Shown piece by piece: positions 16,826-24,318 of a stretch of 64,000 bases of DNA. Every line of letters starts with the position of its first letter. Position 1 is the first letter of the stretch. The translations under genes were made by a program, and so were the position numbers. Source of the DNA: Pseudomonas orientalis (GTDB lineage: Bacteria > Pseudomonadota > Gammaproteobacteria > Pseudomonadales > Pseudomonadaceae). Below the pieces are notes generated by a model. The model worked only from the letters and a program-made list of their open reading frames with translations. It was not told where the DNA came from and searched no databases. Location of the stretch: positions 4,061,001 through 4,125,000 of the forward strand of contig NZ_CP094351.1 in NCBI RefSeq assembly GCF_022807995.1, read 5' to 3'.

Positions 16826-17343
16826 AACGCAGTACCTTTCAAAGTCAGGGGCAGGCCGGCCACCGTCAGCACCACACGCTGACACCGCTCAGCCAAGGCT
16901 TGATGCAGCCAACCGGCTTCATCCACATAACGGCGAGTCAATTCGCCCAGCGGCACGACACCCAGTCCGGTCTCGTTGCTGACAAAAATGATTTCACCCG
17001 GCAGCGACACCAGGGTTTGCAACAGTTGATCGCGCTCGAGTGCCAGGCGCTCGGTGTCTTCCAACATCAGCAGATTGGTCAGCCACAAGGTCAAGCAATC
17101 CACCAGCAGGCAGCGTTCGGCAGCAGCGCTTTCGCGCAACACCCGCGCCAGTTCGACGGGTTCTTCAATCAAGCCCCAGTGATCGGGACGACGTTCACGG
17201 TGCAAGGCAACGCGCTGGTTCATCTCACCGTCCAGCGGCTGGCTGGTGGCGATATAAATCACGGACAGACCACTGTCGCCGGCGAGCTTTTCAGCCAGAC
17301 GACTCTTACCCGAGCGAGCGCCGCCAAGAATCAATTGATGCAT
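16822..17343 (-). CDS. cobU: Adenosylcobinamide kinase / adenosylcobinamide-phosphate guanylyltransferase
   Basis: A bifunctional enzyme that phosphorylates adenosylcobinamide and activates it with GTP. It has 173 residues with a P-loop (LGGARSGKSRLAE, about 6-18), the DEMxxR-like stretch DGEMNQRVALHRERRPDHW with the likely guanylylated His about 48, LVDCLTLWLTNLL, and VSNETGLGVVP. ATG 17343 has GGAAGG 9 bases upstream; an upstream in-frame start is within the repeat-rich spacer. It is the first gene after the 559-base repeat block that splits the cob operon. Confidence 0.95.
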   Translation of the reverse strand: MHQLILGGARSGKSRLAEKLAGDSGLSVIYIATSQPLDGEMNQRVALHRERRPDHWGLIEEPVELARVLRESAAAERCLLVDCLTLWLTNLLMLEDTERLALERDQLLQTLVSLPGEIIFVSNETGLGVVPLGELTRRYVDEAGWLHQALAERCQRVVLTVAGLPLTLKGTAL

Positions 17344-17377
17344 GAACACATACCTTCCAAGGCCCGCGCCACCGAAC

Positions 17378-17486
17378 AATGTGGGAGGGGCGGTGCGACG
17401 ATTCGACTTGCCCCCGATGAGGGAGTAACAGTGAATACATTGATAACTGACCCACCGCTATCGGGGGCAAGCCCCCTCCCACATTT
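17378..17486. repeat. REPIN with an altered left arm
   Basis: The right arm (about 17460-17485) is a standard REP unit. The left arm reads GTGGGAGGGG, then a 16-base segment (17391-17406), then CTTGCCCCCGAT; the segment replaces the single G expected at the hairpin tip. It lies between cobQ and cobU. Confidence 0.85.
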
Positions 17487-17520
17487 TGTCCGCGGCTGTC
17501 TAGACGACGCTGTAACGCCC

Positions 17521-17830
17521 ACCCGTAACCACGATGCGCAGCGAGTCGCTTTTGATCTTGGGCGCCCCGTTAAACCACGCTGGCCGAACGCAGGCTTGAA
17601 TCCGTGGGTAACCCGGCAGGACGCCGGGTTAGCCGCACTGGGCCATGGATGGCCCATTGCGGCGGCGCACGGATTCAAGCCTGCGTTCGGGCACACCGAG
17701 CCTAAGCGAGGTGCCGAGTGGTGGGGCAAGAGCGTTTTGCTTACTTTTGCGCTTTTCAAAAGTGAGCCGCCGTAAGGGCGGAACCCATAGCAGCCGTGAC
17801 CGCAGAAACGGATATGTACTCGGTCCAATC
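17521..17830. repeat. Long intergenic repeat-like element with three hairpins
   Basis: A perfect 23-base inverted repeat (17584-17606 and 17668-17690, core CGAACGCAGGCTTGAATCCG) encloses two more perfect hairpins: AACCCGGC/GCCGGGTT (17610-17630) and GGGCCAT/ATGGCCC (17640-17655). The downstream part (GTGGGGCAAGAGCG, GTGAGCCGCCGTAAGG) is, from memory, part of a longer interspersed repeat in fluorescent pseudomonads. It has open frames on both strands, but these look like by-products of repeat sequence rather than genes. Confidence 0.65.
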
Positions 17831-17858
17831 CAACATCCCAGTCGGCCATGAGGCCGCC

Positions 17859-17885
17859 ATCGGGGGCAAGCCCCCTCCCACATTC
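17859..17885. repeat. Single REP unit
   Basis: One REP unit (ATCGGGGGCAAGCCCCCTCC...) just before the cobQ stop codon, with no inverted partner close by. Confidence 0.85.
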
Positions 17886-17902
17886 TGTCCGCACACACAC
17901 CG

Positions 17903-19354
17903 TCAAAGCCCACACAGTCTGCGCAACAAACCGGTATCCAAATGGTTCTCCACCAAATCCGCCAACCGCTCGATATCCCGCTCACGCAGCGCGTGATAAT
18001 CCACCTCCTGCACGTCCTGCAACCCCGCCCAGCGCAACAACGCACTGCACGCGGCCGGGGTCTCGAACAGCCCATGCAGGTACGTCCCGAGAATCTGCCC
18101 ATCGGCACTCTGCGCACCGTCACTGCGCCCATCATCGAGCCGCACGGCGGCATTCGACAGCGCCGCGCCGCTCGTCACGCCGGCATGAATCTCATACCCG
18201 CTGACCTCGGCGTCCTCCAGCAACAACCGCCCGCGCACATTGCGCAACTGCTTCTCCTGGGCAAGCGTGGTACTGAACGCCAGCAACCCCAACCCGTCAC
18301 TGGAGCCGGCGGTTCCTTCCAGGCCAAGCGGGTCATGCACCTGCTCTCCGAGCATCTGCAACCCGCCACAAATCCCCAGTACCTTGCCGCCATAACGCAA
18401 ATGCCGCGCCACGGCCGTATCCCAACCACTGGCACGCAAATACGCCAGATCACTGCGCACGCTTTTCGACCCCGGCAGGATAATCAAGTCTGCGGCAGGG
18501 ATCGGCTGGCCCGGCCCGACAAATTGCAGATCCACCTGAGGATGCAGGCGCAGCGGATCGAAATCCGTGTGGTTGCTGATGCGCGGCAGCACCGGCACCA
18601 CCACCTTGAGCACCTGGGCGGCCTTGTCGATCTGGCGCTGATCGATGCCGTCTTCGGCCTCCAGGTGCAGGTCCATCACATAGGGCAGCACGCCCACCAC
18701 GGGCTTGCCGGTGCGCGCCTCCAGCCAATCGAGTCCCGGTTGCAACAGCGCGATATCACCGCGAAAACGGTTGATGATAAAACCCCGGACCCGTGCCTGT
18801 TCGCTGGGGGACAACAATTCCAGCGTGCCGACCAGATGGGCGAACACCCCGCCGCGATTGATGTCGGCGATCAACAGCACCGGGCAGTCCACGGCCTCGG
18901 CGAAGCCCATATTGGCGATGTCATTGGCGCGCAGGTTGATTTCGGCCGGCGAGCCCGCGCCTTCGACCATGACCACCGCATAGGCCTGGCTCAACCGTGT
19001 GTGGGAGGCCAGCACCGCCTGCATCGCGATGGCCTTGTAGTCGTGGTAGGCGACCGCGTTCATGCTGGTCACGGCGCGGCCATGGATGATCACTTGGGAA
19101 CCGGTGTCGCTGTTGGGCTTGAGCAACACCGGGTTCATATCGGTGTGGGGCGCCAGGTTGGCGGCCTGCGCCTGTACCGCCTGGGCGCGACCAATCTCGC
19201 CGCCTTCGGCAGTCACCGCGCTGTTGAGCGCCATGTTCTGTGGTTTGAACGGTGCTACCGGGACCCCCTGGCGCACCAGCCAGCGACACAGCGCGGTCAC
19301 CAGCGTGCTTTTGCCGGCGTCGGAGGTGGTGCCCTGCACCATCAGCGTGGTCAT
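17903..19354 (-). CDS. cobQ: Cobyric acid synthase CobQ
   Basis: Amidates four side chains of adenosylcobyrinate a,c-diamide with glutamine to give cobyric acid. It has 483 residues. The N-terminal synthetase domain has a P-loop-like GTTSDAGKSTLVTAL (about 8-22), FKPQNMALNS and VEGAGSPAEINLR. The C-terminal class I glutamine amidotransferase domain has the nucleophile Cys about 329 (GICGGLQMLG) and the catalytic His in GTYLHGLFE. ATG 19354 overlaps the preceding aminotransferase gene's TGA (ATGA). Transcription into cobU must cross the 559-base repeat block. Confidence 0.96.
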   Translation of the reverse strand: MTTLMVQGTTSDAGKSTLVTALCRWLVRQGVPVAPFKPQNMALNSAVTAEGGEIGRAQAVQAQAANLAPHTDMNPVLLKPNSDTGSQVIIHGRAVTSMNAVAYHDYKAIAMQAVLASHTRLSQAYAVVMVEGAGSPAEINLRANDIANMGFAEAVDCPVLLIADINRGGVFAHLVGTLELLSPSEQARVRGFIINRFRGDIALLQPGLDWLEARTGKPVVGVLPYVMDLHLEAEDGIDQRQIDKAAQVLKVVVPVLPRISNHTDFDPLRLHPQVDLQFVGPGQPIPAADLIILPGSKSVRSDLAYLRASGWDTAVARHLRYGGKVLGICGGLQMLGEQVHDPLGLEGTAGSSDGLGLLAFSTTLAQEKQLRNVRGRLLLEDAEVSGYEIHAGVTSGAALSNAAVRLDDGRSDGAQSADGQILGTYLHGLFETPAACSALLRWAGLQDVQEVDYHALRERDIERLADLVENHLDTGLLRRLCGL

Positions 19355-20340
19355 GTCGCTTCCTTGTAGGCGGCCAGGGCCGTCTCGAGACGCTGCCAAT
19401 CGGCCTCGCTGTCGGGCAGGCCGAAACGCACGCTGCTGTTGTGCACGAACAGGCGCAGCAGGATGCCGCGCTGGGCCATGAATGCGTGCAAGCGCTCGGC
19501 GTGCGGTGTGATCAGCCACTGGAACAAGGCGCAGCCTCCGTGGGGTTCAAAGCCCCGGCGCTGCAGCAGGTCGAACAGACGCTGGCCGGCCTCGATGCAG
19601 CGTGTGCGCTGGCGGGTGTGCCCGGCGTTGTCGCGCAGGCAGTGCTGGCCAATCACCCGTGTCGGCCCGCTGACCGCCCAGGGCCCGACCTGCTCGGCCA
19701 ACAACCTGAGCAACTTGCGTTCGGCCAGCACGAAGCCCAGGCGCACGCCGGCCAGGCCGAAGAACTTGCCGAACGAGCGCATCACGATCAAGCCGACCTG
19801 ATGGGTGTGACTGGCCAGGCTCAAATGCGGGGTAACGTCCATGAAGGCCTCGTCCACCACGAGCCAGCCGCCACGCTGGGCCAGCCGCGCATGCCAGTCG
19901 AGCAAGCGCTCCGGGGACAGGCTCAAGCCAGTGGGATTGTTGGGGTTGACCACCACCAGCACGTCCAGGCCGTCGAGAAAGAAGTCGACTTCCTGCTCCT
20001 GCACTTCGCGTACGACATAACCGGCACGCCGCCAGGCCTCGGCGTGCTCGGCATAGCACGGCGACAGCACCCCGACCTTGCCCGAACGGCGCAGGCGCGG
20101 CAGTAACTGGATCGCGGCCTGGGAGCCCGGCACCGGCAATACCTGAGCGGCGCCGTAGTAGTCGCTGGCCGCTTTCTCCAGGCCGTCATCGACTTCAGGT
20201 AAACGCGCCCAGGCGCGCAAAGGAATCTCGGGAATCGGCCATGGCCAGGGCGCCAGGCCACTGGACAAATCGAGCCAATCAGCTTCGGCGATCCCGTATT
20301 CAATTGCGGCCTTACGCAGCCGACCACCGTGTTCAAGCAT
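19351..20340 (-). CDS. cobD: Threonine-phosphate decarboxylase (aminopropanol arm)
   Basis: A PLP-dependent class I/II aminotransferase-fold enzyme that makes (R)-1-amino-2-propanol O-2-phosphate from threonine phosphate (called cobC in P. denitrificans naming). It has 329 residues, with the N-terminal MLEHGGRL typical of the family, NPNNPTGLSLS, VDEAFMD, and the PLP-binding Lys about 192 in RSFGKFFGLAGVRLG. ATG 20340 overlaps the end of cbiB by 8 bases, and its own stop overlaps cobQ. The next gene in the pathway, cbiB, uses its product. Confidence 0.94.
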   Translation of the reverse strand: MLEHGGRLRKAAIEYGIAEADWLDLSSGLAPWPWPIPEIPLRAWARLPEVDDGLEKAASDYYGAAQVLPVPGSQAAIQLLPRLRRSGKVGVLSPCYAEHAEAWRRAGYVVREVQEQEVDFFLDGLDVLVVVNPNNPTGLSLSPERLLDWHARLAQRGGWLVVDEAFMDVTPHLSLASHTHQVGLIVMRSFGKFFGLAGVRLGFVLAERKLLRLLAEQVGPWAVSGPTRVIGQHCLRDNAGHTRQRTRCIEAGQRLFDLLQRRGFEPHGGCALFQWLITPHAERLHAFMAQRGILLRLFVHNSSVRFGLPDSEADWQRLETALAAYKEAT

Positions 20341-21241
20341 AAAATTGCGCCCCCGCGCACAGGATCAGCAGCCACAACCATACGCCGCGCTGCACCAGTT
20401 GCCAGCCGCGGTCGATGGCGTCAGCGTCGGCCGGCGGGCCTTCGCCCAACGGCGGGCGCTGGTGCACCTCGCCGTGATAGATCGCTGCGCCGCCCAGTTC
20501 CACGCCCAACGCGCCGGCGCCAGCGGCCATCACCGGGCCGGCGTTGGGGCTGTCCCAGGTCGGACCCTGGGTGCGCCAGCATGTAAGCGCCAGGCGCGTC
20601 TTGCCCAGCAGTGCGTAGGTTAATGCCACCAGACGTGCAGGAATGTAGTTGAGCCCATCGTCGATCTTCGCCGCCGCCCAGCCAAAGCGTTCGAAGCGTT
20701 CATTGCGATAGCCCCACATGGCGTCGAGGGTGTTGCTCAGGCGATAGAGCACCACGCCCGGCACGCCGGCCACCACAAACCAGAACAGCGCGGCGAACAC
20801 GGCGTCGCTGCCGTTTTCGAGCACCGATTCGGTGGCGGCGCGAGCCACTTCGGTGCGATCCAACTCGCTGGTCTGGCGGCTGACCAGATAGCTCACGCGT
20901 TTGCGCGCTTCTTCCAGATCATCGCTGCGCAAGGCCTGGGCGACCGGGATCACATGCTCCCCCAGGCTGCGCATGCCCAGGGCACAATACAGCGCCAGGA
21001 TTTCCAGTACCCAACCGATATAAGGCGCCCAGGATAATGCGGTGGCCAGCAGAGTCAGCGGCACCACCGCGATGAACCACGCGGTCACGCCATGGCTGCG
21101 CCAGCCGCGCCCGCCCGTGTTGAAACGCTGCTCGATACGCCCGGCAAAATTGCCGAACGCCACCAGCGGATGCCAGCGCCTGGGCTCGCCCAGCAGCGCA
21201 TCCAGCGCCACCGCGGCGACACACAGCAAGGCCACACTCAT
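20333..21241 (-). CDS. cbiB: Adenosylcobinamide-phosphate synthase CbiB
   Basis: A membrane enzyme that attaches aminopropanol (phosphate) to adenosylcobyric acid (CobD in P. denitrificans naming). It has 302 residues with family motifs LDALLGEPRRWHPLVAFG, TESVLENGSDAVFAALFW, LSNTLDAMWGYRNERFERFG and DGLNYIPARLVALTY (each split by a few residues), and several membrane segments. ATG 21241 overlaps the bluB stop as ATGA; upstream in-frame codons lie within bluB. Confidence 0.95.
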   Translation of the reverse strand: MSVALLCVAAVALDALLGEPRRWHPLVAFGNFAGRIEQRFNTGGRGWRSHGVTAWFIAVVPLTLLATALSWAPYIGWVLEILALYCALGMRSLGEHVIPVAQALRSDDLEEARKRVSYLVSRQTSELDRTEVARAATESVLENGSDAVFAALFWFVVAGVPGVVLYRLSNTLDAMWGYRNERFERFGWAAAKIDDGLNYIPARLVALTYALLGKTRLALTCWRTQGPTWDSPNAGPVMAAGAGALGVELGGAAIYHGEVHQRPPLGEGPPADADAIDRGWQLVQRGVWLWLLILCAGAQFYA

Positions 21242-21888
21242 TGACTCACTCCCCACAGGTTTTCATACAGCATGTCACTCAATGGCCGAGGCTCGGCCCA
21301 GCCTTCGAGTTGCAACATCGGTGCCGGATAGAACGCGGCGACCGGTCCCAGGCACAGCACCGCCAGGGGTTTGGCGCCTGCCGGCAAACCCAGCAGGTCG
21401 GCCAGGGCCTGAGGCTCGAACAACGAGACCCAGCCCATGCCCAGGCCCTCGACGCGGGCGGCCAGCCACAGGTTCTGGATTGCGCAGGACAACGACGCCA
21501 TGTCCATTTCCGGCAAGGTGCGACGGCCGAAGATGTGCCGCTCGCGATCCTCCATCAGCGCCGCCACCAGTACTTCGGCGCAGTCGTGGATGCCTTCGAC
21601 CTTGAGCTTCATGAAGTCGTCGGAACGCTCGCCCAGGGCCTCGGCGGTGCGGATGCGCTCCTCTTCCACCAGGTGTTGAATCCGCCCCCGCAATTGACGA
21701 TCGCTGATGCGGATAAAGCGCCACGGCTGCATCAAGCCGACGCTCGGTGCCTGGTGGGCGGCCTGGAGCAGGCGCTGCAGTAATTCAGGCGCGACGGTGC
21801 CGCCGCTGAAATGGCGCATGTCGCGGCGTTCGGCGATGGCGCGGTAGACGGCTTGGCGGTCGGGCTCGGGGAAGGCGTGGTCAGTCAT
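21238..21888 (-). CDS. bluB: 5,6-dimethylbenzimidazole synthase BluB
   Basis: A flavin-destructase of the nitroreductase fold that turns FMNH2 into dimethylbenzimidazole, the cobalamin lower ligand. It has 216 residues with ERRDMRHFSGG near the N-terminus, AAHQAPSVGLMQPWRFI, and GLGMGWVSLFEP. Its ATG (21888) overlaps the cobB TGA (ATGA) even though a REPIN occupies the end of cobB. Its presence suggests the cell makes its own lower ligand aerobically. Confidence 0.95.
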   Translation of the reverse strand: MTDHAFPEPDRQAVYRAIAERRDMRHFSGGTVAPELLQRLLQAAHQAPSVGLMQPWRFIRISDRQLRGRIQHLVEEERIRTAEALGERSDDFMKLKVEGIHDCAEVLVAALMEDRERHIFGRRTLPEMDMASLSCAIQNLWLAARVEGLGMGWVSLFEPQALADLLGLPAGAKPLAVLCLGPVAAFYPAPMLQLEGWAEPRPLSDMLYENLWGVSQ

Positions 21889-23276
21889 GGCCTCATCGGG
21901 GGCAAGCCCCCTCCCACAATTGACCGAGTTGAAACCCCATCCAATGTGGGAGGGGGCTTGCCCCCGATAGCGGTGTCAGGGGCTGGCGCAAAAAGCGCGG
22001 CCACCGCGGTCGGATTGGACGGAAAGTAAAAATGCACATAAGAGGCCGTCATCCGCCCCTGCCGATACACCGCCTCGGCCCCGCGCCCGCCATTGGGGCT
22101 CAGCCCGCGAGCGATCGGTTCCCACTCAGTGCTGGTCAAGGAGTGGTGATAGGTATGCCCGCGCAACGTGCCCTCGGGCAGCTCCACGCTTTGCAGCGCC
22201 AGGGCCGCCAATTTCTTTTGCATCACGGCATCGCCCTGCAGCAGGCCGAGCAGTTCGGCACGATTGCCGTCGACATCGGTCAGCGAGTCGAGCAAATACA
22301 GCATGCCGCCACACTCGGCGAGCAATGGCTTGCCGGCGGCATGATGGGCGCGGATCGCCTCAAGCATCGAGATGTTTTCCGACAGCGCCTGGTGATGCAG
22401 CTCCGGGTAGCCGCCTGGCAGATAGAGGCTGTCGACCGCAGGTAATACGCAGTCATGGATCGGGGAAAAGAAGCTCAACTCGGCCCCCATTGCCCGCAGC
22501 AGGTCGAGGCTGGCGCCGTAGGTAAAGGCGAAGGCTTCGTCACGGGCTACCGCAATGCGTACCCCGGCGAGCAGCGGCTCGGCCTCGATGACTTCGGGCG
22601 CGGCAAACGTCACCGGCGGCGGCACGGCCACTTCGCAACTGCTGCCCAGCGCCTGGGCGGCGGCGTCCAGACGCGCGTCAAGGTCATTCAGTTCGCTGGC
22701 TTGCACCAGGCCCAGGTGTCGGCTGGGCAATTCAATACCGGTTTCGCGCGACAGCGCGCCGTACCAGCGCAACCCTTCGGTCAGGCTGCCCTCCAGCAAC
22801 TGCGCATGGCGCAGCGTGCCGACGCGGTTGGCGAGCACCCCGGCGAACGGCAGGTCCGGCTGGTAGCGCGCCAGGCCCAGCGCGAGCGCGCCAAAGGTCT
22901 GCGCCATGGCCGTGCCGTCGATCACGCCCAGCACCGGTACACCGAAATGCCGCGCCAGGTCGGCGCTGGACGGGGTGCCGTCGAACAGGCCCATCACGCC
23001 TTCGATCAGGATCAGGTCGGCCTCCCCCGCCGCTTCCCACAACAGGCGACGGCTTTCCTGCTCGCCGACCATCCACATGTCCAATTGATACACCGGCGCG
23101 CCACTGGCGCGTTCGTGAATCATCGGGTCAAGAAAGTCCGGCCCGCATTTGAATACGCGGACCTTGCGCCCCAGGTTGCGGTGCAAACGCGCCAACGCGG
23201 CGGTGACGGTGGTTTTGCCTTGACCGGACGCCGGTGCGGCGATCAATACGGCCGGGCAATGACGGGGCTGATTCAA
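21885..23276 (-). CDS. cobB: Cobyrinate a,c-diamide synthase, with a REPIN-encoded C-terminus
   Basis: ATP- and glutamine-dependent amidation of cobyrinate at positions a and c. It has 463 residues: P-loop ASGQGKTTVTAAL (about 16-28), FKCGPDFLDPMIH, IEGVMGLFDG, and a C-terminal amidotransferase domain with the nucleophile Cys in LLAECGGMLYLLD. The start is TTG 23276, overlapping the cobO TGA as TTGA; no usable ATG exists before the P-loop. The family core ends at VHFYFPSNPTAVAALFAP. The following residues (GGKPPPT ... VGGGLPP) are translated from the REPIN at 21895-21970, and the frame still ends in the ATGA overlap with bluB. Confidence 0.93.
   Translation of the reverse strand: MNQPRHCPAVLIAAPASGQGKTTVTAALARLHRNLGRKVRVFKCGPDFLDPMIHERASGAPVYQLDMWMVGEQESRRLLWEAAGEADLILIEGVMGLFDGTPSSADLARHFGVPVLGVIDGTAMAQTFGALALGLARYQPDLPFAGVLANRVGTLRHAQLLEGSLTEGLRWYGALSRETGIELPSRHLGLVQASELNDLDARLDAAAQALGSSCEVAVPPPVTFAAPEVIEAEPLLAGVRIAVARDEAFAFTYGASLDLLRAMGAELSFFSPIHDCVLPAVDSLYLPGGYPELHHQALSENISMLEAIRAHHAAGKPLLAECGGMLYLLDSLTDVDGNRAELLGLLQGDAVMQKKLAALALQSVELPEGTLRGHTYHHSLTSTEWEPIARGLSPNGGRGAEAVYRQGRMTASYVHFYFPSNPTAVAALFAPAPDTAIGGKPPPTLDGVSTRSIVGGGLPPMRP
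21895..21970. repeat. REPIN inside the 3' end of cobB
   Basis: Two inverted REP units (ATCGGGGGCAAGCCCCCTCC and GGAGGGGGCTTGCCCCCGAT) with a spacer of about 30 bases. The element lies within the cobB reading frame, which passes through both arms without a stop. Confidence 0.9.
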
Positions 23277-23884
23277 AGTTCGACGCCTTTCTGAGCCTTG
23301 ATACCGGCCTGGAACGCGTGCTTGAGCATGCCCATTTCGGTGACGGTATCGCCCATTTCGATCAGTTCAGGCTTGGCGCCACGGCCGGTGACCACCACGT
23401 GCTGCATCGGCGGACGGGCTTGCAGGTCGCTGAGCACCTGGTCCAGATCGAGGTAGCCGTGCTTGAGCGCAATGTTCAATTCGTCCAGCACTACCAGGCC
23501 GATGGAGGGGTCATTGAGCATCGCCCGGGAGACGGCCCAGGCCGCTTCGGCGGCCGCGATATCGCGCTGGCGATCCTGGGTTTCCCAGGTGAAGCCTTCG
23601 CCCATCACATGGAAGTGCACTTGCTCGGGGAAACGGCGGAAGAACAGCTCTTCGCCGGTACTGTGGCGCCCCTTGATGAACTGCACCACGCCGCATTGCA
23701 TGCCATGGCCCATGGCCCGGGCCAGCATGCCGAAGGCGGAACTGCTCTTGCCCTTGCCGTTGCCGGTCAGCACCAGCAGCAAACCGCACTCATTGGGCGA
23801 ATTGGCGATGCGTTCATCGATCACGGCTTTTTTGCGCAGCATGCGCGCCAGGTGGCGTTCTTCGCGGTCGGGGGTATCGGTCAT
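23273..23884 (-). CDS. cobO: Cob(I)yrinic acid a,c-diamide adenosyltransferase
   Basis: Transfers the adenosyl group of ATP to the corrinoid cobalt (CobO/CobA/BtuR family). It has 203 residues with a P-loop TGNGKGKSSSAFGM (about 40-53), FIKGRHSTGEE, VVLDELNIALKHGYL and VVTGRGAKPELIE. It is the first gene of the cob operon, 91 bases or more downstream of the cobalamin riboswitch. ATG 23884 follows a GGAGAG; the longer frame to 24076 would run through the riboswitch and is rejected. Confidence 0.96.
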   Translation of the reverse strand: MTDTPDREERHLARMLRKKAVIDERIANSPNECGLLLVLTGNGKGKSSSAFGMLARAMGHGMQCGVVQFIKGRHSTGEELFFRRFPEQVHFHVMGEGFTWETQDRQRDIAAAEAAWAVSRAMLNDPSIGLVVLDELNIALKHGYLDLDQVLSDLQARPPMQHVVVTGRGAKPELIEMGDTVTEMGMLKHAFQAGIKAQKGVEL

Positions 23885-23923
23885 GGCAGCTCTCCGTTGG
23901 GGCTGGACAAAAACGGCGGGCAG

Positions 23924-23966
23924 GAAAAAATAAAACAGACAGCCAAGCATCGCCCACCGTGATGCT
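23924..23966 (-). terminator. Likely intrinsic terminator of the cobalamin riboswitch
   Basis: On the minus strand AGCATC ... GATGCT can form a stem with a 9-base loop (23946-23966), followed by T-rich sequence (TTTTATTTTTT). It lies between the riboswitch aptamer and cobO, so it is a good candidate expression platform; sequestration of the GGAG before cobO is the alternative. Confidence 0.55.
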
Positions 23967-23975
23967 GTTGAATGT

Positions 23976-24214
23976 TTCAGGCCGGTCTCCGGGCTCATGA
24001 GTGGCGCTCTGCCTGTGTAAAAGACAGTGCCGGCCAACGGCGCGCCTTCCCATATCGCCTGCGATACAGTGGCCAACAGCGCCGTCTTGACTCATTTACC
24101 GTTGCGGGGGCAGCGCCGGAATTGCGGCAGCACTGTGTACAAGTGCGCTCACTCACCGGCTTCCCTGTTTCACTCTGTCGACGCAAACGCCACAGAGCAC
24201 CTGGAACAAGCCGC
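23976..24214 (-). promoter_or_regulatory. Cobalamin riboswitch upstream of cobO
   Basis: Read on the minus strand, the conserved aptamer elements appear in the right order: GGGAAGCCGGTGAG, CTGCCCCCGCAACGG, the B12-box-like GCCACTGTATCGC, ATGGGAAGGCG, and at the 3' end GAGCCCGGAGACCGGCC. Cobalamin binding would turn down the downstream late-pathway operon. Outer boundaries are approximate. Confidence 0.92.
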
Positions 24215-24318
24215 GAAGGTTAGTGGGTTGGGGGTGGAGCGTCAATTAAAGCTGGCCCTGTACTTGAACCATCAAGGTGATGTGCTTCTCTACCCTTACA
24301 GGTATTCAGGAGAACACC

